From contig BSBM01000199.1 in assembly GCA_027924585.1 (NCBI GenBank), positions 12,652,501-12,716,500 of the forward strand: a stretch of DNA of 64,000 nucleotides, given 5' to 3'. Origin of the DNA: Larix kaempferi. Lineage: Eukaryota > Streptophyta > Pinopsida > Pinales > Pinaceae. Shown here one piece after another: positions 46,980 through 58,012 of this stretch. Within the stretch, counting starts at the first letter, position 1, and each line of letters starts with the position of its first letter. Made by a program: the position numbers and the translations under genes. The notes under the pieces are model-generated. The model did not search any database, was not told the origin of the DNA, and worked only from the letters and a program-made list of their open reading frames with translations.

Positions 46980-48881
46980 TCATATCTCCTTCGCTGCCTC
47001 CACAAGAAGAGATATACCATCTAGACTTGAGGACCTTCTCTTTATTCTTTTATGCTTCTTTTCCAGCTCAGCTATCTTTTTTTGAAGGTGTTCATTTTCC
47101 TGTTGTAGAGTTTCAACTGTCTTTTCCAGCTCTAAACAGTGCTTGTCAAAAGCCCTTTTTCTTCTGAGTGCTTCCTTTGCATCAACCACTAATTCCTGAA
47201 AATTATCATGAACATCCTGAAGATCCTCTCTTAATCTTCTATTTTCCATCATTAAACCATCATTAACTTCCTGCATGTAATTCATTTGGTGCTTATATTG
47301 TTTGACAGTCTTCTGTAAATCTTCCCTGTCAGAATCAACCATTTTCTCCATTGCAGAATCTTGCTCTTCATTAGGCTTCCAAGGGATATCAAACTTCTTA
47401 TAAATTTCTGCTTCTTCTGTCAACATTTTCTCAGAAGTGTCTTCAATGATGAGCTTTGGGTTTTCATCTTCTGCTACTTTCATTTAATTAATCTCCTCTT
47501 TTTTACATGGCTGCATTTTATCTATCTTTGCTTTGTCATCCTCCATGGCTTCTTCATCTATGATGGTCACTTTATCTGAGTTCAATTTAGGGTTTAATAA
47601 CTTTTTCATGTTTAACCTCAGCTTATTTTTCGACCTAGTTTTAGGTCTCCAGAATGTAGCTGCCTCTCCCATCATCTTCAGTTTTCTGCCTTGGTACCGA
47701 ACAGAAGCTAATTCCACCACTTCCAGCTTATTTATTTTCTTGTTAGGTTTCATGGTTGTGCCATCTAAAACGTGAGCTTCTTCAAATTCAGTTTTGACCT
47801 TAATCTCAGAAACAGGCTGTTCTTCTTCTAACATGTATCCTTCATCATCCGAAAGGATTGTAATGGGGCTTCTTGTCCGAATAGGAATTTCTTCTTTAGC
47901 TACAGGAACTATTTTAATATCAACTTTCCTTTCATCCTGAGGATCTTCTACAGGTGATGATTTCTTTTCAAGCAATTCCTTTTTGTCTTCAAATAGTGTG
48001 AACTTGTTTTTAGTGTGATCTGGAATTTCTTGGGGCTGACTGTCATCCTGTCCTTTTTCTGCTACCTGTTTTGTCACCTTTTTAGCTTTAATATCATGTT
48101 TGCTTGTAGGTTTGACTGAGTGGCCTAACTTTTGCATCATTACTTTTCCCTTGTCAATCTGTCTTTTTGGTTGTTGATCTTCTCTTTTAGGATGAACACC
48201 TGACCAGAACAAAAAGAAGTCCCAAGTCCTTCCCTCATGCTGCAACACTGTAGTGATGATTAGTTTAATGAGACCATGGTGAAAAAGTGACTGAGAAGTA
48301 TGGTCATCATGTTGTTTTATCTTGCTTGACATTTTCTGCAGGCTTTTAAAGAAAAAGAAGGGCAGATTCATCTTAGAGATTCCTGCCATATGTTGAAGGA
48401 ACCTGAGATGATATTTAAATACCAATGAATATCTTCCTTCACAGGTCACATAACTTTGAAGTATTCTTATGGGCTCAATCCACTCCTTTCTGAAATTTTG
48501 AATGAAGATACCCTTATTCCAGTCAGGAGTCACATTAGGCAACAAATACCTTTGGGGTTCAAACTCAAAAGGTGATTTTTTGAACCAATGCTCACCCTCA
48601 TTGCTAATCTCAGTAGCTTCTGCTATTAATTCCACAGATAACTTGAATTTCAGAGCATCCATCATAATCATATCATTTTTAAGTGCTTTAGCAAACTTGC
48701 AGGTGACCTGTGTATCGAAGCCATCAATCTTTTTGAAAAACTTTAACCAACCTGCCTGCTGAAAAAGTTCTGCACTGTCAGGAAGCTTCTGAATCCAGGT
48801 TAAGTCTGTGGGTTCAGCCCTGTTGACCTTACCACTTTTTCCACTTTTCCCCATATTCTTCTTTTCAGTAAACAGGCACAA
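46980..48881 (-). pseudogene. repeat-associated protein: helical domain, acidic/basic linker, coiled coil
   Basis: One frame of 634 codons cut by a single TAA at 47484-47486, directly followed by ATG. Residues 1-30 are basic (MGKSGKSGK after an N-terminal MCLFTEKKN). About 30-220 form a folded, helical-looking part (LFQQAGWLKFFKKIDGFDTQ, FAKALKNDMIMMDALKFKLS, WIEPIRILQSYVTCEGRYSL, MNLPFFFFKSLQKMS, SLFHHGLIKLIITTVLQHEG). About 220-465 are charged and disordered. The 167 codons after the stop form a heptad coiled coil (LQKTVKQYKHQMNYMQEV to LEKKHKRIKRRSSSLDG). I associate the first part with abundant hypothetical proteins of plant repeats, perhaps of the 'putative plant transposon protein' kind, but cannot name an activity. 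No nuclease or polymerase motif is visible. Confidence 0.6.
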
Positions 48882-50268
48882 TCTGTCTTAGGTTTCAAGA
48901 AGTGTTTTGTAAACTGATTTCTTATGCTTTGGGCTCCTTTGAAATTTTCTACAAACCCTTGAACAGACCTTCAAGTTCAATGTTCTCTTCTCTCAACCAT
49001 GCAACTAAGTGGATATGTTCTCCAAGCAAGTGACTTCATGAAATTCTGATAACTTTCAACAATGTCTAAACCATTTTCATAAACCAACAACACACCTACT
49101 GTGTAAGAATGAGCATAACAGATAAATCTGCGAGTCCTCTCAATGTTCTTTCCGGAATTTTGAATGTATAGGAGAGCAAATGATAAAAATCTTCATTCAA
49201 ACTGTCATTTGCATTTCCCAGACTGAATACTTTAAATTTGAGACTATTCCGCTTCTCTGTTCATGCATATTGCTCATACTAGCTTCAGATAGTTATTTCT
49301 GTGGTGAAATGCTCATTTTATGATCTATTTTATCATTTCCAGCCACCAATTTTTCCAGATAATTATGCAGCGAAAAAGACCCAAATTTTCCAGCTATAAG
49401 GATTTATATCGGAATACCTGTCAGCTACTCATTTGTCGTGGCTTACAGCTTCGTTTTGGGGTATCAATGGTCTCCTCTTATGAGAATAGGTGTCCTCCTA
49501 TCATTTCTTTAACTGCTGGTGAATGAATTCGGAAGCCCTAATTCTTGCTGGCGATAAAACACACATGTCTTCTCTCCACAGCGACACAATCCACCGTTTT
49601 AGCAGTGAGCTCTCCTTCACGAACATTCCTCTTCTATAATGATGCGTGTAACAAGAGAAATTTGACAGCTAGACCGGGATTTGCTGGTTTTTGCACAACT
49701 GATTCCGCATACCATGCAATGATGAACTTGTTCTGCTTCGTGACTAATCACCATCTAAAATCATGCTTAAACTACAGCCACCACGTGTTAAACTACTCAC
49801 ACAAGGTGATTAGACACTCCCATACTGCATCATGATTGAAATTAGTTCAAAAATTGAAAGAAACCACAGGCCGCGATATTCCTGTAGCGCGTCCTTTGTT
49901 AAAATTTTGCCTAGCGCTACAAGAATAGCTACCATGCCAAAATTTAGCAGTTTTTAAACTTTTTGCTAATTTGTCGGAGGTTCTAACAGTTATTTGGTTT
50001 AAGAAATGAGTTTAACCGTTCTCTAAACACATTAATGATTCTACCTTTGAAAATATGACTCTCATTAACCCCCTTTACAATATAAAAAATCACCAAAATC
50101 AAATCAAATCTGGAAAGCATGGGCTAAAAACTTATTCAATCACCCATAAAGTTTCTAAGATGACTAAAACTGAAACTTAAAATCAAAAATTTAACTGAGG
50201 TAGATTCAAAAACAAACCAAAACTGGAGAAAATAAATCAAAAATGGAGAAAAATTTACTGACTTAACA
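48882..50268 (-). other. 5' region of inserted element with possible second ORF relic
   Basis: Minus reading between the insertion edge and the ORF. Around 49,230-48,930 coding-like stretches appear in different frames (LNEDFYHLLSYTFKIPERTL; VLLVYENGLDIVESYQNFMK; WLREENIELEGLFKGL), as if an upstream exon or ORF had suffered frameshifts or is spliced. Nearer the edge there is only AT-rich DNA. Confidence 0.4.
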
Positions 50269-50273
50269 GATTC

Positions 50274-50990
50274 AATGATCTTATCTTTCAAATCTGATGC
50301 ACCAATACTTATATATGCTACATGCATCACATGTATCTTCCTACCGAATGCATTAGCTACCTTATTCTCCTTTCCTTTGATGTGCTTCATATAAAAGTCA
50401 TATTCACATAGAAATTCCATCCATCTTCTTTGTCTTGCATTCAAATTAGGATACTCAAACAAATACTTCAAACCATCATCATCAGTCCTTAATTCAAACT
50501 TCTGGCCCATCAAGTAATGCCTCCACATCTTTAAGGCACGAACGATAGCTGCAAGTTCCAGATCATGAGTGGTATATTTTTGTTCATTTTATTTCAACTT
50601 TCTAGATTCATAACGGATTACATGTTCATTTTGAGTCAACACTCCACCAATGCCTTGCTTACATGCATAGGTGCATACTACAAATCTTTCATCGGGATTT
50701 GCAATTTTCAGAACTGGTGCACGGGTGAGCATTTCCTTGAGTCTCTAAAAACTATCTTCACACTTGGAAGTCCATTCAAACTTCACTCCCTTCTTGTGAA
50801 AAGATGTAATGGGATGAGCTAAATTTGAGAACCCTTCAATGAATCTTCGGTAGTATCTTGCTAACCCCATAAAATAACTTATTTCTAATACATTCCTTAG
50901 TGTCTGCCATTCCGCTACAGCTTTATTTTCTCAGGATCCAGTCACATTTTTTATTCTGATATGATGTGACCCAAGTATTGGATACTACTC
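50274..50990 (-). pseudogene. chromoviral RT end and RNase H
   Basis: The 130-codon frame from 50528 encodes RNase H residues WRHYLMGQKFELRTDDDGLKYL (the TDH-type Asp present), RQRRWMEFLCEYDFYMKHIKGKENKVANAFGRK (the usual ADALSR reads ANAFGR) and then ISIGASDLKDKI up to the insertion. Upstream to about 50,990 the RT thumb and connection can be followed with many stops. The 5' part of the element is gone beyond that. Confidence 0.8.
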
Positions 50991-52172
50991 TACTAATAAA
51001 ATATCTACCATATGCTACATAGTAATAAAATTGGATACAATAGAAAGAGTAAGTTGTTCTGCATATCCACATTACTATATAGTATGAGTGGAAAACTAAT
51101 ATATGTCTTTGTCTCGGGGCAAGAAACCTAGTGTACTATGCACAAGTAAGAGGCGAATGAATCTGATAACGTGAACGTGGAAAGAAGTAAGTCACCTCGT
51201 AAGGGGATCCAAATAATAGTAGGAAACAACTATAGGTGTAGCCATGCACATGGGATACAACCAGGCAACGCCTACTTAAGACTATGGACAATGCATGTTA
51301 AATAATTTAAATTTGATATAGTTGTAGGCTTTTATAGAATTTTGAAGATTTCAGTTGATCCAGAAATCCTTAAACCTTTGTACATTAAAAAAATTATATA
51401 CTAGATCTATGAAACTAGGTCTGAAACTCAATTTTCTCCCAAATTTATTACCAAAAATTTCAATTAAAAAATACATATTCGATTCATTTTAGATAAATAT
51501 GAGGTAGAGAAGAGGGTGGACTTTTAGGAAAGAATGTACATATAAAATCATTGCCTGATGTGTCGATTATGTGCATTAATTCCAGGTGGTCATAAAACCA
51601 TTATAATGCTATCATTAATTGCACCCACCAATTTGGAGTCTCTGCAGTGTGACAACAAGATCATATAAATATGGGAACATGAAGGAAGCAGTCGCTGAAG
51701 CGAATTAAAAATCATGTCTTCTTTGTGCGTTTGTGACTCTTCATTCCTCCACCTCGGATGGTTGGTGAGGTTTCATAGTTCGATGCCAAGCAGTAGTACA
51801 CACAAACTTGAATAGGCCTTGTATATGTTTTAGTTTTTATGTTTCTCAAAGTTCATTTTGGAATTTTGTTGCAAATAGACCGCATTAGTATGGTTGGGAC
51901 TGGGGAGTAGCGGCATTATACAAGCGGTTCAAATAATATATTACAGTGCCATATTATGGGGTAGTGGTACCTCACATTAAATTGAAGGTCTTTTTAATTT
52001 CAGTAACCATAAGAGTAATTAGTGGAGTAAGTTATTCGCTTCCACATATTGATGGAATTGTAGATCATATTCTAACCATCTATTTCAATATCTATTCAGC
52101 AATCTACACACCCTTGTTTCAGTTTCAGACATTCAATGTTAATATTCAGTGTTAATATTCTTTATATATTAT
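50991..52172. other. non-coding interval
   Basis: AT-rich with no supported gene. It separates the truncated chromovirus from the minus-oriented LTR-like repeat. No element termini recognised. Confidence 0.5.
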
Positions 52173-53938
52173 ATGCATATAAGATGGATGACGCTGGTAG
52201 ACAAGCATGTAAGACAGATGTGGGTCGCCTCACACCTACTCCGAAAGAAACCTCACTCGTGAATTCAAAACCCCTCTTTAGAAAAAGTATGGCAGCTAGG
52301 TGACAATAATGGTTCTTTCTTGGTGGCCTTTTTGACGGGTGCCTATTGACGTGGGAGATTAGTGCTCTCACATCAATTTTTCAACCTCTTGGTTGTCTAA
52401 AACGAGAATAAATGAGAATGGAACCCTGATTTTATAGCCTAACATAACGCATACTCATCACCTTCATGATGTTCAGTGTTAGAGAGTGAATCAACAAAAA
52501 AAAAATTAAAAAATGGAACAAGTACTTATATCATAAAAACGTTAAACCAATGAACTAAAATAACAATAACATAATTACAAACACATGACAGTACAATGTA
52601 CCACATCCTTACTTTAAATATGATTTCCTCTATTTCGGTTGTATCTACCAACTAGTGAATGGCTTCATGTGATAAGGAAACTACTTAAAACAGTAAATAA
52701 CCAAAAATAACTATCACGCTATAAACACAACTGAACACCTCATTTAACATTTTTCATTTATGATTTTTTGAAACAACAAATTTACAACAAAAAGTACTAT
52801 AAAGTTCTTAAATAAATGTAAAATAAAACGTAAAAGAGGTGAATTAAATGAGACATAAAATGAAAGAATATAAATATGAAGAAAGCTTATTTCGTATTAA
52901 ATATAATTGTTTTCATCAATACACCAGAGTACAATCACAATGTTCCTTCAGCTTTTGTGAAATCCTAGACCAAAAATTACACTGGCACATACAACTAGCA
53001 TTTCTAAGACCGCTTGGTCATTGTATAAACAACAAATAGTGAAAATCAAGACTAACAAAGCTGTAAAAAGCCTCAATGAATACTTGTGTAAGTTGGTACT
53101 ATTCTCTGCATCCAAGCAACCAAATAGACAAGCAAATGGTGAATAGAAAAATCTTTGCATCAACGGGCAAATGATATAATATACCTCAAACATATAACAT
53201 CAATGCTTAACCTCCTATTTCTGCCATTTAATCAGAAATCCTGCTATCAACGGAAAAGTTAGACTCTAACATACTAATGCAATTGACAACAACGACTGTA
53301 AAGACTAAGAAACTAACTCTCAACATACCATAGTAAGTGTAATATTTTGAACCCTTTTCTTTGTTGCTTGATGTCATTATATATATAGCCTACCCCCATA
53401 AAGGTTAGTGACTCAAATCCTCGAGTTAGTTTGAAAGGAATAACTAACTAATGACAAGTGGCCAAATAGAATAACCACTATACAACAATCACCTCAAGCA
53501 TGCGAGAAGCAACAAAACTGAATGGACAAATTTGGGGACATGGCAGTCAAGCATGGTCAAACAGGAGGGCCTCCTTTGTTTCTCATATGTCTCTCAGGGG
53601 GTTGAATTTTTTAGGATCTAGAAATATTCTCCTTGTGACTCCCATACCATTGCTTATGAAACAAGCACATGTCATAAATATGCATCATAACAATTGAAGT
53701 AACCATAACCATGCATAAACATTTCGCATCATCATAATACCCATACATAGATGTAACAACAAAACATATAAATATATGTTCATATCAACATCAAGCCTGT
53801 GAGAAAAAAAACATGTAAAATAAAACATTTATGTTATGTTTCATGCTATCCAAAATAAACAAAGCCATCTCATCATCCTACAAAGTTTGTTTTCATGTAA
53901 AAAAAAAACAAATATGAAAACATAAATAACATCATGAT
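52173..53938 (-). repeat. LTR-like repeat, minus-oriented copy, cut by Tat element
   Basis: Reverse-complement copy of 23908-25642, with the TATA-like stretch at about 53,378-53,387. Its inner end coincides with that of the other copy, its outer end is cut exactly where the Tat LTR begins at 53939 (repeat sequence ATCATGAT, then TGTTAACACC). The Tat insertion is therefore younger than this repeat. Confidence 0.8.
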
Positions 53939-54627
53939 TGTTAACACCCAAAAAGTGCTCACTAGCTCATTTCCTTATTCACATGACCCATTTGTCCATG
54001 TTTTCACCATTTGAGCCTCTAAAGCCACCAAAAGGTCACCAAAAGACCTTAATACACCCCTTTTTCCACTCAAAATGAATATTTTCCTCAAAAAGGGTCC
54101 AAAATTCCCAAAAATATTAAAAAGGGAATAAAAATATTCAAAATATTCATAAAAAGGAAAAAGGAGGGAAAAGGTACCTAAACCATGTTGATCAATACCA
54201 TTGGTTTCCTCAAAACCACAATGGTATTCCCCACCACCAAAACCTATAAAAAGGTGGTAGGGGCTCCTCACTTTACATCCATCCATCTTCCTATCCTCAT
54301 GCTGCCAAAATCTCCCATGAGTTTTTGGCCATTGTAGCTACCTTGGAGAAGGGACCCTTTGGAGTTTGGAGCTGCTCACCCTTGGAGCTACTCAACAATC
54401 TTCATCACTTGGAGGTATTATTATTGCAAGCACTTGCTTGCCCCCATTTTCAATACAAAGTTATTTTTTCTATTTCTTGTTCTTGTTTTCAATTAAAAAA
54501 TGATATGCACATGCTAGTTTAGTTTTAGTTTTAAATTTACAATTGTTTTTGCTTTAATATTTGAAACTGCTGCTACTAGTTAGCAGGTGCCCATAGCACT
54601 AAGCTTGGTTGCAAAACCAAGCCAACA
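53939..54627 (+). repeat. 5' LTR of Tat element
   Basis: 689 bp from TGTTAACACCC to GCCAACA, with TGTT/AACA inverted ends. A TATA box (TATAAAAA, 54245-54252) lies in the middle, a likely transcription start region. The 3' LTR is outside the window, so age cannot be judged from LTR divergence. Confidence 0.85.
54245..54252 (+). promoter_or_regulatory. TATA box in Tat LTR
   Basis: TATAAAAA in the context CCTATAAAAAGGTGG, about 300 bp into the LTR, followed by a C/T-rich stretch. Typical LTR promoter position. Confidence 0.55.
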
Positions 54628-54632
54628 GTTTT

Positions 54633-54650
54633 TGGCGACTTCGCTGGCTT
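54633..54650 (+). other. primer binding site of Tat element
   Basis: TGGCGACTTCGCTGGCTT, five bases after the LTR. The TGGCGACTC-GCTGG pattern is the tRNA-derived site (commonly ascribed to tRNA-Arg) of Ogre/Tat elements. Confidence 0.8.
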
Positions 54651-54837
54651 AGAACTCTTAGATCTCAAATTTTGCTTTAGATCTTAGTTTTTGTTAGTAT
54701 TAGTCAGTTTAATTCATAGATCTTCCACCCTAGACAGTAGATCCATTACTGTTCTAGATCTTGGCCCATTTTATTGCCATCAACAGCCCGAAATTTTCAA
54801 TTTTCGAGTTCGTTTTTCGGCGTCCATGTACGGCTTT

Positions 54838-55090
54838 CACCTCGCGGCTTTTTGCCCAACAGTCGCGTGGCTCATCGCGACTGCGTGGCTCTTTTCCACG
54901 CAGCTCGCCGCGGCTTCGCGGCCAATTTGCGCGCTTCACATCGCGGCTTCGCGGACATTTTCCATGCTGCACATCGCGACTGTGTGACGAATTCCCGCGC
55001 TGCACATCGCGGCTTCGCGACTAAAACTCGCGCTGCCCATTGCGACTGTGTGACAAAAAAACCGCGCGGTCCATCATGGCTGTTCTGTCA
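54838..55090 (+). repeat. GC-rich 33-bp minisatellite, about 7-8 units
   Basis: Units start at 54838, 54871, 54904, 54937, 54970, 55003 and 55036, with a degenerate eighth. The core is CACATCGCGGCTTCGCGG or the variant CACATCGCGACTGTGTGAC. Very CpG-rich against an AT-rich neighbourhood. Because 33 is a multiple of three, all three plus frames stay open over the array. Confidence 0.9.
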
Positions 55091-56129
55091 AAACCCGCGA
55101 TGCCAATTTTTTCCATTCAACCAATCCGTTAAAGAATTTATTTTTTGCTATATTTTCTGCCCACTTAGCTATTTTACAGTATCAAAAAATTCCTACATTA
55201 TTACATCCATAGAAATATTTTACTATTAGAATGCTCCTTTAAAAGGTCTTTTTAAAAATTTTCAGAAATTGAAAGAAGGATTTATTTGCATTTTATCTAG
55301 ATAAAAATTTTACTGTTTACTTCCTTGATATTTTGCCCATAGCAAATTTTAACAAAGAAATCCATTTATTTCTTGAAGTATTCATTATTTGCTTTTTGAT
55401 TTCAGAGATCCTTTGTTTTTTGAATAGTTTTTGCAAAGCATTTAATTTCAGTTTAAAATACCACACGTGCACCCACTCAAACACATAATTTAAACTGAGC
55501 CTTAAAATTTACCCTAACTTCAACCAACTTTTAACCCCACTTGGGGAGCACTTAAAAGAACTTTGTAGCTAGGTAGAATTGAGGGGATAGGTGTTCCAAT
55601 AACACCCCTCAGTTATTACATTTGAGACATAGTTGTTGTCCATTAGGGAACCAAAATCTCCTAGTATTTTTTGGCACAGTCACAACCAGTTTATCAGAAA
55701 GCCTCTCCCCTAGGAGGGTTGAAGTCGCGAGGATGGTTCCATAAGCCTGAGTGGAATATCGAAATCCATTCAGTAACCGAAGGCTACCATTCACAGTTCT
55801 TAAGATATCCCTGTATGGGGGTATTGCGGTAAAAGGACCAAACGGCAGATTTACCTTTTCTGAATGTGTCATGAACGGAGTATCCTAGTTGCCATTCTTT
55901 AGGATTGATTACCCGGTGTCCCTCCCGGTAGGGGGATATCTAGCCGTTGATTCAACACTCAATATTGTCTGACTTGGATTTCATCACCTTGCAGAGAATA
56001 TCGTTTGTTGATTCACAATACTTTTAGTTAGGTGTTTGCATGATACAATCCACCTTTGGTCTAGTAGCACCTCTTTTTTCTAGAAGCTGTTTGACTGTTG
56101 GTATTCTGACCATTTTTGTTGCATCCCTC

Positions 56130-56161
56130 CACTTATTATAGCATAGCTGCTATAATAAGTG
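56130..56161 (+). other. perfect 14-bp hairpin in Tat leader
   Basis: CACTTATTATAGCA, loop TAGC, TGCTATAATAAGTG. It lies 285 bp before the gag ATG and could form a stem-loop in the genomic RNA, for example in packaging or translation control (inference). Confidence 0.75.
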
Positions 56162-56446
56162 CTTTTTGAGGTTGATTTTTCGGCCTAAGAGCCTTTATTT
56201 TCACTCCCCTTCTTGCACCCTTGGTTGCATTAGGGTTTTGAGTTTTTTATACATTACCACCTTACATTAAACAATTTTTTTCACAAAAAAAACATATTTC
56301 TCACCATTGAGAATTTTAGACGATCTCGTCGTCTTCAGGGTGAATGCCCAGAGTTCAGTCTACTTGTCTCTCCACGTCACCGACGTCAAGCCTTATCCCT
56401 CGACTCGACATGTCATCGGCCACACATACCATCATCCGATTCTGAC

Positions 56447-58012
56447 ATGCCTCACTTCACATCTGATTCTGAGGCAGAATCCAAAAACCCTACTGCGTTA
56501 TTCCCAACCAACCTTATGGATGGAACACAATTCGACCCACTTTTTACTAGCACCATAGGAGATACATCCACAAACCCTTCTACTGCGGTGCCATCCATGG
56601 CAACAACCGCCCCCCTAGGTATGCCTAATATGGGGGACACTCCACCTTTAGGAATGCCCAACACAGGACCACCTTCTATTATGGGTATGCCAAACATAGG
56701 GGTCACACCCCCTCTCATTACTACAAACCAGATCCCGGGAATTCCTACTACTATTCCTAACCCCGGTGTAACCCATGTTGCACTTGGAAGCGCTGGACCA
56801 TACCAAACCACCACTGTGGGAGGACACATACCTTCAATACCTAGCATACCCTTAGGAGCTACTGGACCACTACATCATGCCACCATGAATAGTCATGTCC
56901 CAGTCATTACGCCACATCCATCTGCTAGTTTACCTTACATGGCGAGTCTGAACTTACCAGACTTAGCCAGGCTAACCAATGATCCTATCAGACACGACCC
57001 TGCGTGGTCTCACATGCCCACCAAACTCCCCTCTGACATCCCTAAGTTTGAGGGTAAGGCAGGTGAGGACCCCCAGAACCATATCATGTCCTTCCATCTA
57101 TGGTGTTCCTCCAACTCCATAGTCGACGACTCTGTCCGCCTCCGTCTGTTACAGCGCACCTTCACTGGCTCTGCAGCTAAGTGGTATATCGAGCAGCCCC
57201 ATGGGACCCATGCCACCTTTACCTCCCTTGCATCGACCTTCCTGCAGTTCTTTCAGTTACCTGTCCGCTATGATGCGGGAGTCGAGATCCCACTGTCTTG
57301 CAGACAGAACACGGCCACCCACATCACTGACCACATTCATGAGTGGCGTCGACGCCGAAGCCTTTGCAAAATCAAGTTAGACGACCGCATCTTCTTAGAT
57401 TGGTTTCTAAAATCCCTCCTCCCTCTCATTGCCAAGGATGTGGCATCCGAACAACCCCAGTCTGAAGAAGAGGCCATCCTCAAAGCCCAACAGTTTGACC
57501 TCATTTACGCCCAGTCAGGTTATCTGTATACCATTATACCAGACGCCCCTTGGGGCGATTCATCTCAACACGATGCACCGGGGGCATCCCATGCCGCAGA
57601 TGGCATCATTGGTCGTATTACCCCGCATCCCCAACCCTTTTCCATTGCACATCCTAGCCATGGCCCCGACCTTTCGCAGGCTACATCTCAATCTGGAGCA
57701 ACCAGTTCATATGCTCCCATGGCACATCACCACCATACCCATGGACCCTCATGTCCACCTCTGTGCTTTGGTCATGCACCACCCGCATACGCCCCCCCAG
57801 CCGCACCTCAACCAATGTATTACCTACAGCAAGTGGCAACAGCTAACCCAACACCTCCAATAGCTCAGGGTTACCAACAACCCCAGCAGGTAATTGGACC
57901 ACCTCCATCCCCACCGGCTTATTATCCACCACAACCTGCTCCCGCACCTGCGGCGAACCAAAATCCTCCCACTGCTCAAGGGCAAGTGTACACACAACAC
58001 AATCAGCCCTAG
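56447..58012 (+). pseudogene. Tat gag, N-terminal part
   Basis: 521 codons from ATG to a TAG. Residues 1-160 are Pro/Gly/Thr-rich. About 180-370 are the retrotransposon gag domain (PSDIPKFEGKAGEDPQNHIM, FTGSAAKWYIEQ, ITDHIHEWRRRRSL, FLDWFLKSLLPLIAKDV). The tail is His/Pro/Gln-rich. The stop at 58010-58012 and another at 58025 read as CAG to TAG; the frame runs on into the zinc knuckle at 58208. It would build the virus-like particle of the retroelement. Confidence 0.85.

Larger units (their letters stand above)
46317..50268 (-). mobile_element. 3.95-kb inserted element with 5-bp TSD and imperfect inverted ends
   Basis: Its borders are exact because the host chromovirus frame is restored without it. 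GATTC flanks it at 46312-46316 and 50269-50273. In minus reading it starts TGTTAAGTCAGTAAATTT and ends GACACAAATA. The two termini, each read inward, share GTCAG followed by AAATT (TATTTGTGTCAGAAATT against TGTTAAGTCAGTAAATT), a weak inverted repeat. I saw no direct LTRs and no poly-A tail. It carries a 634-codon ORF, split by one stop, on the minus strand. Class is undetermined: an LTR-less retroelement derivative, a DNA transposon with an unusual 5-bp duplication, or a captured gene. Confidence 0.65.
44167..50990 (-). mobile_element. truncated chromovirus, minus strand, with nested insert
   Basis: Same family as the plus-strand copy. It keeps one LTR (44167-44869), chromodomain/integrase and part of RT/RNase H, and lacks gag, protease, most of RT and the other LTR. 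Between RNase H and integrase a 3.95-kb element is inserted. Removing that insert and one GAATC copy restores the frame across the junction. Confidence 0.85.
54651..56446 (+). other. long leader of Tat element
   Basis: 1.8 kb between primer site and gag ATG. It holds the 33-bp minisatellite (54838-55090) and a perfect hairpin (56130-56161), both listed. The open frames in it are by-products of the 33-bp period or lie antisense (55609-55872). Long leaders are common in Tat elements, some of which have an extra ORF here; none is seen. Confidence 0.6.

Noticed and set aside
54691-55229. Overlapping plus-strand frames rich in Cys, His and Arg, resembling zinc-finger repeats
   Set aside because: Products of a 33-bp minisatellite whose period keeps every frame open; the Cys/His spacing changes with frame.
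55609-55872. 87-codon minus frame in the Tat leader
   Set aside because: Antisense in the untranslated leader, no domain.
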